Below, in pieces: positions 54,525-64,000 of a stretch of 64,000 nucleotides of DNA. The notes below the pieces were generated by a model. It made no database searches. It was given only the letters and a program-made list of their open reading frames with translations, and was not told where the DNA came from. Each line of letters begins with the position of its first letter. The stretch's first letter is position 1. The position numbers and the translations under genes are program-made. The DNA comes from Diplolepis rosae (taxonomy: Eukaryota; Arthropoda; Insecta; Hymenoptera; Diplolepididae), in NCBI GenBank assembly GCA_030998225.1, contig JAPYXD010000738.1:1364001-1428000 (forward strand). Reading direction: 5' to 3'.

Positions 54525-55200
54525 TTCAGACAGAAAGTGTAATAGTTTATTCCTTAAGGATGAAACATACATTATTAGCTTACTTTATATTGATTTTATA
54601 ATATTGGTGTAGGAATTATTTGTAAATTTAATATTGGTGATGGGAGATCATTTTTATATATTTTTTTTAGAATTCCAGCTTTGAAGACGGTGCTGGAAGA
54701 GCATTGAAACGTCGCGCAAGTAGTTTATGATTTTATTTTACTTTTTTTTATATTTGTAAGTAGATAGTGGTGGGAAATAAAGACAAAGGAAGACGAAAGA
54801 AAGGAAAAGAAAAAAGGGGTTTTGGAACGTTGCCTGCTTTTCCCTTTCCTCCTTTTTCGTTAGTTTTTCTCATGATTGTTTATTTCGGGTAATGTTTTAT
54901 GGTCCAAATTTGGTCGTTGTTCTTTGTATTTTGAGGATTTGAATGGTTTCGAATTCTTGAAATTTTGATTTGTGCTTTTTTCTGGACGTTGAGGGGAATT
55001 TGAGTTCGTAGTGATACGGGTTCAAATCCTTTTTGGAATTTTACATAGTATTTAGAGTCAGGAATGATTTTTTAAATCCGTCAATCCGTAATAATAAGGC
55101 ACTAAATCTTTTCTATTTCCTCCATATGACAAGTGCATGGAAATTCATTCGCATCATAGTAAAAGTCAAATATAGAAGAATATTTTTTCATATTCCTTTA
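54525..55200. other. Unassigned stretch
   Basis: Purine-rich, GAAAGAAAGGAAAAG-type sequence at 54780-54830 followed by a CTTTTCCCTTTCCTCC-like complement at 54835-54855. No supportable gene. Confidence 0.35.
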
Positions 55201-56584
55201 ATTGTTTTACGTGGTATTTACAGCTGAGAATAATTTAAAAATTCTGCGCAATCTAAAACTTCAGGCATGCCAGCTTTTCCATTTCCCTTAAATGATTGGC
55301 GCAAAAAAAATACATTGCAATATTCTAAAAGTAGACTACCTGAAGATACATTTTTATATTTTTTGATAAATTTTATGCTGTCTTCCATATGGCCCAATGT
55401 ATGAGATGAGGTGATCAGCAACCTTAGTGCAGTCTGAACCTTCTGATTTAGCAAGGTAAGTGTTTGGTTTCTAATTAAACTGATTTCATACTGAAGCTGC
55501 CTGTTGCTGCCGTCTCGAGTTAGTAATTTTCATTGTAACATGACACAGAGTTTTTGGTTCCTTGTTACTTCGAGAGGGTCCACCAAGTTGTTTAATTCTG
55601 TAGTCTAAAACTTCGAGTGTCTGAAATTGAGGACCGTTTAGGTCTATTCTATCTGTCGGTGTTGAACATTTCGTCCTGACGTGCTATGATGGAACCGACT
55701 TTCTGTTGTCAAGAGTTATCTGTTCCTGAGCCATCAATGGATGATTTTTCGGTTGTATGTGAGTTAGATGTTAGGTGGGGCTTTGTCCTTTTACGGGTTT
55801 CTTCCCTAGCTTTAAAACGAATCATTTTGAACAATAAGGCATTTTTTAAACTTCGAGGGTTATCAGTGGATATAAAATAACTTAGGCATGCCATCATTAT
55901 GCTAGGTCTTTAGCATTGTGTCATAGCCAAATAACATCTTTCTTTTGCAGGAATACAGTTTGAGGAGCACGATGTTTTGCATGCTTATGTGTTTTATTGA
56001 TGATTTTATAGTAGTGGTTTGTATAACCATACGCTTTCTAGTGGTGACTTTCTTAGATGGCCATTGTTACGAGGTTGTCATCTTGATTCTCAGATAATTT
56101 CCAGCAGATGTGGCCATATTGTCGGGGCATATACCTTCATATAGCAGCTTGATACTTTGTTGTGATATTTATTTTTGGCTATTTCTCAAATTTGATGGGT
56201 GATATAATAATTTTCGGCCTGTTTATTAACAAACTTCTATTAAAATAGCATGCGAGTGGAAAAAAGATACGCTCTGGCCATGTTGGCGGGAGTCTCGGTT
56301 GCTGGTTATACTTATTTGTGTGATAATGATCTAGAGCGAGAGGTTGTTATTTTTTCTCCTTTTTCCCATGAGAAGGGATTTATTCTTTCAATTGACATTC
56401 TCTTATAAATTATGGGGGAAATTTAAGATTTTTTAATGCAACTCCTGTATTGTAGATGAATTTTTCCAGATTGGAATTTATTTGGGTTCCAATCAATGTT
56501 GTGTAGGCCGTCTTGGCAGTATACCATGCACTCAATCTTAAAATTTCTGAGATCATGATACGTACCTTTTCTGCTTTTTCCTTT
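55201..56584 (-). other. Unassigned sequence downstream of the envelope-like relic
   Basis: Short - strand frames at 55218-55454 and 55709-55897 (the latter basic, with a KAREETRKRTKPHLTSN stretch) have no recognised product. By position they could be the end of the env-like gene or its 3' region. Confidence 0.3.
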
Positions 56585-57300
56585 TTACAGATGATGCTGA
56601 TTGGATCTCAATTTTACGCTGAATATGTCCATGCATTTAATGATGGAATTTGATTTCAGTAAACTGAATTTTTCTATTTCAATTTTAATATCACATTGAT
56701 CTAAAATCCTCATTGAAGGGCGTGTTAGCATCAGACATTCACAAGACGTAGTTGTGACTGTTCCGTGTATTGACAGGATTTTTTTCGTAAATAGTGTGAT
56801 AGATTGTTTTCTGTCGAGAGTCTTAGTCATTTTAGTATTCTAAATATAAAGAATTTTCTCTCATCCTCCGTCAGGGCAATGTACTGCTTCCTTGGTGTAA
56901 TGCAAAATGCTCTTGTATAGTTTTCTAAAATGTTTTGGTACACGGAAAAAGATAAATTTTATATGATTGCAGTTTTTTTCTATCTAGCAATAAAATGTCT
57001 ACTGATATCAGCAGTTTTCCGGATACAATTTTGATGCCTCTTTTCCAATTTGCGAGAGTGATTCCGTCCTAATTTGCGTTGTAGGAATCGGAAATTCGCA
57101 GTATTACATTTTAGTGTGTACCATATTTCGGTGATTACTTTCTGTAGGTGGGCTTTGGAAATTGTCGAGGGGTATAATTTTTCTTCTCGTGCATGTTCTG
57201 TTATTTTAATAAATTGCTTCAATATTCCATATAAGCGTTCTATTTCGAGTTCAAAGTGTGTTGCCCATTGAACTATTTTTTCGTAATACATGTAGTCGTT
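56585..57300 (-). pseudogene. Envelope-like (errantivirus-type) gene relic
   Basis: On the - strand, several broken frames in order resemble the envelope-like third ORF found in some insect Ty3/gypsy elements (errantiviruses). At 57291-56980 there is a helical segment with a KLYPSTISKAHLQKVI-like block, at about 56900-56870 a short YIALTEDERKFF block, and at 56830-56585 a segment with spaced cysteines (SCECLML, QCDIKI). Stops and frame changes separate them, and no signal peptide or clear transmembrane segment is visible. The remaining - strand sequence down to about 55.2 kb has unassigned frames (55218-55454, 55709-55897) that may be its end. It is adjacent to, and in the same orientation as, the truncated family C pol, but need not come from the same element. 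Confidence 0.45.
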
Positions 57301-57394
57301 TCAATATCGCCATTGTGATTCTATTCTATGAATAGTTTATAACGGGTGACCTCCGCTGAAACGTCAGAAATAAAAAGCATTTAACCATCTTCCA

Positions 57395-58560
57395 CGAATC
57401 TAAATCTGGGAGGATGGGATCGAGCCATTTATTCGCGCGGTGGTGATATAAGAGTCCGTTCTCTATTTTCCACGTGGGGAACGCGCGCGGATTCTTCTGA
57501 ACATCCGAGAGGCGCTTAAGATACCAAGCGTCCTCGGTTTTGCCATTGCGGCGACCTCCTCAGGACCATCTAAGTCCTGGTCAAGCCGTGATAGGAAGTC
57601 CGGTACGACATTTAAGGCCCCCTTTCTATACTGGACCTCAAAGTCGTACTCTAAAAGACTTAATGCTCAACGGGCTAATCGCCCGGTCGGGTCTTTTAGT
57701 GACCTGAGCCATCGAAGGCTACTATGGTCCGTCACGACCGTGAATCGGAATCCTTCGAGGTATTCCCGGAACATTTTAATTGCCCACACGACGGCCAAGC
57801 ACTCCTTCTCAGTCACTGAGTAATTACGCTCAGCGGCTGACAGGGAGCGGCTGGCGTAAGCGATTACGCGCTCCACGCCTTCTATCGTCTGGGTCAGTAC
57901 TGATCCGACTCCAGTGGAGCTTGCGTCCGTTTGTAAAGTGAACGGGTGCGCAAAGTCTGGGCAAGCAACTACTGACGCTGTAGTTAAGGCGGTTTTAATC
58001 GCCTCAAATGCAGCCTCCTGCTCTGCCTGCCAAACAAAGGGCTGCGCTTTCTTTAATAGTCAGAAAAGGGGCTCTGCTACTGTCGCAAAGTTCGGTTAAA
58101 GCGCCGATACCAACCTGCCGAACCTAGAAAACTCCGAGGTTTGCGGATGTTTCGCGGCGCTGGCAAGTCCAAAATAGGGGCCAGCTTGCTTGGATCAACC
58201 TTGACGCCCTCGTTGTTAATGAGGAACCCAAGGTACCTGATCTCGTTCCGGAAGAATAGGCATTTATCGGGGTTTACTGAGAGACCAGCAGCAGCGAGTC
58301 GATCTAATACCTCTTTTAACCATTTGAGGTGATCTTCGAAGGTTTCGCTCACTATTATGACGTCGTCTAAATAGGCGAACGCATGAGGTTCCAATTCCGG
58401 GCCAATGACTTTGTCGATTAGACTCTGGAACGTCGCAGGGGCGTTGGTAAGTATACACGATAAGTGCCATTCGACTTCCTTGCCATAACAACCGGTGAGG
58501 ACCAAGCACTATTAGATGGCTCAACTAATTTTTGTTCAATTAGCTTGTCCATCAGCTTGT
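57395..58560 (-). pseudogene. Ty3/gypsy family C pol: RT and RNase H, truncated integrase
   Basis: - strand. The RT start (LIEQKLVEPSNSAWSSPVVM) lies at about 58545-58490. The palm between this and LTNAPATFQSLIDKVIGPE is deleted at about 58.45 kb. The catalytic AFAYLDDVIIVSE and the thumb RYLGFLINNEGVKVDPSKL follow to 58077. RNase H continues with QTDASSTGVGSVLTQ, YSVTEKECLAVVWAIKMFRE, VVTDHSSLRWL and QYRKGALNVVPDFLSRL, then an integrase-leading linker (NGLLYHHRANKWLDPILPDL) that ends at about 57395. The integrase core is lost. Confidence 0.85.
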
Positions 58561-58744
58561 TCATATAATTTTAAGGCTGCGCAATCGTTTTCCGAGAACT
58601 TATCGGAATCGAAATATACGCGTGATTCGCCAGGCGACATACGCACCTCCTCCCCGCCAGAATACGATAAGGGCGAGAAAAATGGAGAAACAGAGTACTC
58701 AATAGAGACGCTGGTAGTAAGGTCTGGTAAAATTGGGCTGGGTT

Positions 58745-60294
58745 CAGCGCTGACCTTTAGCGCTGAGCCCGTTTCGCGTTTCCCGGAGGCTTTTTGGAAG
58801 CTCTACACTCCGGTGTAGGACAATCTGGGGTTCTATATCCTGCACGACCACATTTGTAGCAAAAAATTTGCTGCTTCTTAGTACATTGCATTGTACTGTG
58901 GTCGTGAGGTGCAGGTATGCCATAAGAAAGGCAATTCCTGCATACAATTGTCGCCGAAGTAGATGGCGCTTGAGAAATTGCGTCAACATTAATTTTTGCC
59001 ACGTTTTGTTTAGGCTTGTTCGCTGAGGGAAGCCTTTGAGCGTAGTTTTTTTTAATTTTGCGACCCGGCCTGGGACTTTTTTGCCTAGGTGGGCTATGTG
59101 ACATTGCGTCGCATTTCGCTGTCCGAGGGGGTGGATGTCTTTTTTCAATATGAATATTTTCCTCTTCGAAATTCGCGTCTATTGCTGCTAAACTCGCCTT
59201 TGTGTTGCGAATTTCTTCGCCCTTATACGCGAATTCGGGTTAAAATGAAGTTTCCGGCGCAGGGGGTGGTTTTTAATTGCGGATAGTTGCCCATTCCGCT
59301 TCCCAATCTTTACCCAGCTGCGCGAGTTCCTCGAAATCGACGATATCCTTGCGTTTTATTACGCGCCGAAATTCTGGTGTTAACCCCCTGTGAGCGTTAT
59401 CAAGTTGCTCTTCGACCGAGTATGGACTGTCTAACTTGTCGTATACGCCTAACCGGCAAATTAGGTAGTCTTCGATTTTTTCTTTCGCGCCTTGAGTGCG
59501 CGCTCGGATTTGGTCCCTTACACGGCGGTCAAAATTATCGTCGTCAAATCGACTTCTGAAGGCTGTACTAAATGTGGACCATGATGTCCATTGCGACTTC
59601 TTCAGCCGATACCATTGTAAAGCGACACCTGTCAGCAGCAATGGTAGTGCGCTAATTAATTCAATATCCGTGAGTGGAGAAAAAATTCTGCACTCGTCTA
59701 CTCGCGTTAGAAAATCTTCCGCGCTTGCCTTAGATGAGCCATTAAATTTTAAATTCCACTGGCGCACTACTTTACCGACGTCCCTATTTAATTCAACACG
59801 AGTGTTGGTACCTCGCGAATTATGATTATAGGGGTTGGTAGGCGCGGAATTAAAATTTTGCTCTTCATCTGACGTTATTAGCGGAATTCGCGTCGGATTA
59901 TACACATTTGCGCCAGCGTTATCGTGCAGCGCATAGGGGTTAAAATTACTATGAATATTAGGGGTTGATATCCCCATGTAATCGAAACTTTGGTGCGCGA
60001 CGAAGGGTATAACGCGACGTCGAACAAAAGGCGGTGATTCCGTCGTTAAATTGCTTAAAATGGTTGTGCTGGGTGCCTGATGCGTGATAGGTACGAACCT
60101 GGATGAATTTTCGAAATGCGATGCAACGGGCCCTGCGTAGGCTGCGGTGTACGCCTGTGAATACGATGCATATGACGCGCCTGCGCAGGTCGTGATTGTC
60201 GACGTGGTCGTCGCGGTGGAGGTAGCATGGGCGTGGGTGTTAAACGCAGTCGCGTCTAAAATATTCGATAGGTCAGACGCAGGGCAGGTAGACC
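58745..60294 (-). pseudogene. Ty3/gypsy family C gag, main part
   Basis: - strand frame open from about 60294 (first ATG 59977) to 59273. The capsid has VVRQWNLKFNGSSKASAEDF, LLLTGVALQWYRLKKSQWTS and FRSRFDDDNFDRRVRDQIRA, typical for Ty3-type gag. A frame change near 59.2 kb leads to 59104-58757 with a basic spacer and two zinc knuckle-like motifs (CRNCLSYGIPAPHDHSTMQC and CYKCGRAGYRTPDCP; the second has Tyr where His is usual). The ORF upstream of 59977 has no ATG up to a stop near 60297, because the true gag start is displaced to 62.99 kb by an insertion. Confidence 0.8.
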
Positions 60295-60322
60295 TCTAAT
60301 GTATTGGGTGTCCCCGTAGGAT

Positions 60323-60356
60323 AGTTCATGTGCGGTGGTGTACGCGGCGCTAGTTG
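60323..60356 (+). repeat. ~34-bp flanking direct repeat, left copy
   Basis: AGTTCATGTGCGGTGGTGTA followed by CGCGGCGCTAGTTG; the second copy at 62678-62711 differs at 3-4 positions. The two copies flank the THAP insert in the same orientation. Confidence 0.6.
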
Positions 60357-60464
60357 TCGGAAGCGGGCGGAGTGCGGCAAAGGGAACGTCTTCGTATGAG
60401 TTCCCCCATTGTTGTATACAAGTATCAACAATTCGTACGCGATCGCGCTTTATAATCATTTAAA

Positions 60465-62468
60465 ATGAATTCGAAGTACGGAATTCAATGTGCTGTGAGT
60501 GGGTATACCTCCAAAAGGGGTCGGAAGAACAATGTATCAATTCATCTGTTTCCGAAGAAAGAAAATGCCGGACAACGATGGATAGAAGCATGCTCAAATC
60601 CCTACTTGTCGAGGTTAGGATATCTCGAAGTACTAGAAAGACAATTTTTTATTTGTCATCGACATTTTTCCGACGTTAAATTTACCGTCGTGTAGTGATG
60701 TGTAGAGTGGAAGTGATGTGAACATTAAACCGGCGAGTGTTTCTTCCCCATCAGACTTCAAAATTTTTATTCCCGAAGTAGAAAAACCTGCAGAAGGCAC
60801 ACGATACTTTGAAGAAAGTAGCGTGCAGTTTGCACACGTAAGTAACAATATTTTTAATTTCATACGATATTGTATATAATTTCAAACTTTTCGACTCTGA
60901 TCAGAGTCCTCATTAGTGATCTTTATTTCTAAAATTTTAAGTGCAATAAATAAAATATTACATATATGAGCCCTATTTCGAAGTAAACTTTGAAAATGTG
61001 AAAAAATGTAAAAATCGTAAGAAAATTTACATAAAACAGTACAAGAAACTTCGATGAAGTATCTAAAACTTCCTTAGGAATGACAATAAAATTGTAGTAA
61101 GTAATTTTGAGATACCAAACTAAAAAAGTAGTATATACACTACCGGTCAAAATTATTTATTCACCTGCTGTGTTAGCTATTCTTAAAGTATCTTAATTTT
61201 TATAATTATTTAAATTTTGCATCTAGTGAGCCCAAGTTTGTTAACTTATCAAGATATTTTTAGAATTTTTCTTTTGGATTCTACCCTGGGGTCAAACATG
61301 GTAGAAACATGTCGAAAATTTTCAAATGAAGACAGCAATCTATAAATTTTATTAAAATATGATACACATTGGTTTTTAAAAATTTCTTGTAAGTGGCTAC
61401 ACATTTTTAAAATTTTATGACCTTTTTGTATCATTTTTGACGCCGGGTAGAATCCAGGAAAAAAATCTGAAAATATCTTGATTAGTTAGTAAAATACTAT
61501 GAAAACCTACCATTTAAATGAGACAAAAAACTTTTAAAAATCTTAATTAATTTCAGAGTTGTTAATATTTTTCAGAATGATTGAAATTTCAAGTTTTTTG
61601 AAATATTTTTTTATAAAATTAACATTTTGTTATTTTTTCTGATTTTTCTAAATCATTTCAGTCGATTATGTCGATCATTAGAAGAGTGTATCACTGTACG
61701 TGACAACGGAACTCTACTATATCGACCTTATCAGCCTATGATTCAGAATTAATCCAACGTTATTTAAAACTAGATGGTATTTTCCAATATAAATTGAAGA
61801 AATTTTTCTGTGTAAAAAAAAAATTTCTTCAATTTTGTTATTTAGTTTATTTTATTATTTTTTATTTTGTTTTATTTGTTATTTGCAAAATTTTATTAAC
61901 TTTTATTTTATGATAGGGAAAAAAATTTCAACTTGTTATTATAAAAATTAAGACACTTTAGGAATAGCTGAAACAACAAGTGAACAAATAATTTCGACCG
62001 GCAGTGTACTTCTGTCTAAATGTTACTGAAGATATAGATGCAAGTACATATATAGTATAAAATTACAAAGGATTATTTATGAAAAAATAGCTGAGAATTG
62101 CCCATACAAATTCCACAATGTCAGAAATTCCCACCACAATTTCGCGAAACATGTGACTGGAGTTTTATTTTATAAAATTTATTTTTATTTATTTTATAAA
62201 ATACCTACGAAATAAATTTCAAATATTCATAGAAATTAAATGCTTTTAATCTATATTCCAGAAAAAAGAATCAGAAGATATCCCAGAAGCAGGAAGCAGC
62301 AAGGATGTACTTGCAGAAGACTTTCACACAACACCGAAGAAAGCTATCTTGACCCCACAAAGTGTTCGATTATCTTGTAGTACAAAAATCAACGCAAACT
62401 GTGCTAAGCAACTATATTTTCTGAAAATAAAAATACAAATTACAGATATTTTTGATTCTTATTTATGA
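60465..62468 (+). pseudogene. THAP-domain gene, two exons
   Basis: Exon 1 starts at ATG 60465 and encodes a THAP zinc finger: QCAVSGYTSKRG, VSIHLFPKKENAGQRW, then FFICHRHFSDV. The C2CH set is incomplete, since the second Cys of the usual C-x-x-x-G-C is Tyr here. A frameshift of one base near 60695-60720 separates this from SVSSPSDFKIFIPEVEKPAE, ending at a donor CAC|GTAAGT (60837/60838). A pyrimidine-containing acceptor TATTCCAG (62261) joins in phase to KKESEDIPEAGSSKDVLAED and LTPQSVRLSCSTKINANCAK, ending at TGA 62468. This layout fits P-element-type or domesticated THAP proteins. It lies inside the gag of family C, with a Tc1-type MITE in its intron. Confidence 0.6.
61138..62006. mobile_element. 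Tc1-type MITE in the THAP intron
   Basis: 869 bp with inverted ends CACTACCGGTCAAAATTATT and the complement of the right end (CACTGCCGGTCGAAATTATT), about 27 of 30 positions matching, flanked by TA on each side (61136-61137 and 62007-62008). The CACT(A/G)CCGGTC start is typical of Tc1-group insect elements. An internal inverted repeat (61245-61300 with 61428-61485, GGATTCTACCC and complement) is present. No ORF. Confidence 0.8.
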
Positions 62469-62478
62469 CGAGAAAACC

Positions 62479-62582
62479 ATGATTTAAGGCAAAATTGTGA
62501 AAATGTAATTAAAGAGTGAGTTGATATCAATATAACTTCTCACTCTTGAATTAAATTTTCACAATTTTGCGCTAAATCTTCA
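62479..62582. repeat. Hairpin 3' of the THAP gene
   Basis: ATGATTTAAGGCAAAATTGT... at 62479-62520 pairs with ...ACAATTTTGCGCTAAATCTT at 62541-62582, and GAGTGAG with CTCACTC close the stem next to a ~18-nt loop. It lies just after the THAP stop and could be a fold-back insert or the 3' end structure of that element. Confidence 0.7.
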
Positions 62583-62733
62583 ATTTCCTTTTAATTTTAT
62601 TTGAATATATTCTTTGTAACACATTTAAAGAACGTACGTATGCATGTATATGCACTAACACGTGCACACATAATGGTAGTTCATGCGCAGTGCTGTACGC
62701 GGCGCTAGTTGCTAACGGTCCACCACCTTTCCA
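62583..62733. other. Junction region between THAP insert and gag
   Basis: Contains the right flanking repeat and a CATGTATATGCAC/ACACGTGCAC stretch. No gene. Confidence 0.4.
62678..62711 (+). repeat. ~34-bp flanking direct repeat, right copy
   Basis: AGTTCATGCGCAGTGCTGTA followed by CGCGGCGCTAGTTG. Same orientation as the copy at 60323. Read on the - strand it continues the family C gag region (LATSAAYSTAHELP against LPTTSAAYTTAHELS). Confidence 0.6.
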
Positions 62734-62991
62734 TTAGGTTTGCACGTCCTGGTCAGACGGTTTTCGAGACAACGTCTGATCATCACGTATTTGTGATTGT
62801 GACGTGTCTAGTGTGTCGTCTTCTTCCCACGGTATATTATTATCGCCTGCTCTCTTTTTAATAAATCGAACTACGCGATCTCTTAAAATTGGTTTTACCC
62901 CCGCTGCATTTATATTAAATGCGTTCGCGAGTCTACGCAGTTCTATTTCACCCAGCGTATACACCCACGATTCGGTCGCGTTAGAATCCAT
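62734..62991 (-). pseudogene. Ty3/gypsy family C gag, N-terminal part
   Basis: A - strand frame of 85 codons from ATG 62991 with a SAP-like helical start (LGEIELRRLANAFNINAAGV, KPILRDRVVRFIKKRAGD) and an acidic tail. Many insect Ty3-type gags begin this way. It lies on the same strand as and upstream of the gag body at 60.29 kb, separated by the THAP insert, so I infer that these are the two halves of one gag. Confidence 0.6.
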
Positions 62992-63583
62992 TTTCGAGCT
63001 AATGAAAACAATTTAAACGACGTAAAATTGTTTAATTAAATAGTAATAATTTATGTTTTAAATTAATATACTTGTAATAAATTTTTAATAATCTAAAGAA
63101 ATTAAGAAATTCAACGAAACGTGAATTTATTTCTATATTTCCTCGCGCTGTGGTATCAAGTGACAGTTCGGCTGCTAGAAAAGGACCGCGATAATACGAA
63201 ACTAGCCGAGCGCAGTCACGAAGTTCACGTGCGCATCGACGAGTCGAGGCAAGAAGCCAAGATGGCGAAAACTAAAATTCACCGTTCCGTAATCGCGTCG
63301 GTTCCCGCGAAGCACGAAAGCGAGCGAAGACGTACGAAGTTCGTCGAGCCTTCGAGCGAGGTAAGATGGCGAGAACTGCGGAAGGCTGTCAGCTAGCAGG
63401 CTGAGACCACGTCACGCGAGTCGAACCGAGATGTCACGAGGAATACCGAAGGCGGTCAGGCGTCGTGCACTGTGTACGCAAGCTATGTCGAGTGACAGAT
63501 GCGAGAGAATTACTTTTATTCTCTTGGACGTTTCACTCGATTTTTATGTTTTCCAGGTTACTCTTTATCGTCCAAATTTTTGG
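62992..63583. other. Presumed leader/LTR side of family C
   Basis: AT-rich to 63120, then GC- and CpG-rich (63160-63520; CGAAGCACGAAAGCGAGCGA etc.) with no protein signal. By position it should include the leader and 5' LTR of the - strand gypsy element, but with no second LTR the edges cannot be set. Confidence 0.35.
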
Positions 63584-63624
63584 AATAGTCTCATAAATAG
63601 TTTTACTATTTAATGAGACTATTT
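63584..63624. repeat. Short hairpin
   Basis: AATAGTCTCATAAATAGT and ACTATTTAATGAGACTATT pair with one bulge around a few T residues. Confidence 0.8.
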
Positions 63625-64000
63625 AGGATATTTTTCGATCGTGATTTTGATTGAAAATTAATTAAAATCGACCGAGCTGTCAACCGAACAGCTGTATAAT
63701 CGCACTCCCAGAAAAAAAGAGGTAAACACTTCACTCGCGTACACGATCTTTCGCGACCTATCACCGCCTACCCGCACTTTAAATTAATATGGCAGCTTTA
63801 TAGTGCGGAGCACTTTTATTCTTGTATAGCGCTTTAGCGCTTTTGTTCTTGTATAGCGCTTTAGCAATTAAAGAAAAATATACAAGATATAAAATGAGCA
63901 ACAGATAAAATACAAATCAATATTAAAAAATTACATATAAAACATAGAAAAATATAACACATAAAATAAATATTTTTCTAATTTGGAAAATGAAATAATC
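63625..64000. repeat. 27-bp tandem duplication in AT-rich DNA
   Basis: CTTTTATTCTTGTATAGCGC + TTTAGCG (63813-63839) is followed directly by CTTTTGTTCTTGTATAGCGC + TTTAGCA (63840-63866). The rest to the window end is AT-rich with nothing recognised. Confidence 0.75.

Noticed and set aside
57914..58818. Several + strand frames of 60-100 codons
   Set aside because: They are antisense to the well-supported - strand RT, RNase H and gag frames.
63121..63613. Host gene exon
   Set aside because: The GC-rich frames have no recognisable domains, and the position fits the leader/LTR side of the - strand gypsy element.

Overview
The window looks like intergenic or heterochromatic DNA of an insect. The AT-rich composition, the Ty3/gypsy, BEL/Pao, mariner/Tc1 and THAP-type elements, and families that I recall as multi-copy in insect (especially hymenopteran) genomes all point that way, but the order is an inference. 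I see no intact host gene, no rRNA gene, no canonical tRNA gene and no CRISPR array. No promoter, terminator or riboswitch can be supported. Nearly everything recognisable is a transposable element (TE), most of it broken by stops, frameshifts, deletions or nested insertions.

Layout. 1-7.8 kb (+ strand): a GC-rich unassigned block, a Ty3/gypsy protease fragment (family A), a possible LTR, then a second, internally deleted Ty3/gypsy element (family B: gag, protease, RNase H start, integrase, 3' LTR). The integrase of family B is split by a fold-back, tRNA-containing insert with a 14-bp target duplication. 7.8-14 kb: a TA-flanked MITE, a decayed transposase-like gene with a zinc-binding N-terminus and a candidate DDE triad, and a second transposon-like pseudogene. 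14-20 kb: AT-rich DNA with an inverted-repeat element, a gag relic and a degenerate ~78-bp tandem array. 20.5-27.4 kb: two related MITE copies around a two-gene locus. The first gene has its MITE inside a probable intron; the second shows several phase-consistent GT/AG introns.

28.9-30.8 kb: a second ~78-bp array and a tandem ~430-bp unit carrying partial tRNA-like heads. 31.5-37 kb: a pogo/Tigger-like MITE, GC-rich islets, and a ~3.7-kb inverted-repeat structure holding an LTR. 37-47 kb: a gag relic, a mariner relic, a Tc1-like element with a lost catalytic Asp, a BEL/Pao element (- strand) flanked by 270-bp inverted repeats, a second mariner relic and a ~145-bp tandem array. 47-54.5 kb: fold-back elements, the - strand relic of family A, and a DUF4817/DDE-type transposon interrupted by a clean 1.9-kb TIR element. 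54.5-64 kb: an envelope-like relic, then a - strand Ty3/gypsy element (family C) whose gag is split by a THAP-domain gene that itself carries a Tc1-type MITE in its intron.

The genes do not form a pathway. The value of the window lies in its nesting: several insertions interrupt readable ORFs, so their target duplications and boundaries can be read directly. The best candidates for undescribed mobile units are the fold-back tRNA insert, the pair of CCCAG-terminated elements with 2-bp duplications, the two-gene spliced locus, and the THAP insert flanked by a ~34-bp repeat.
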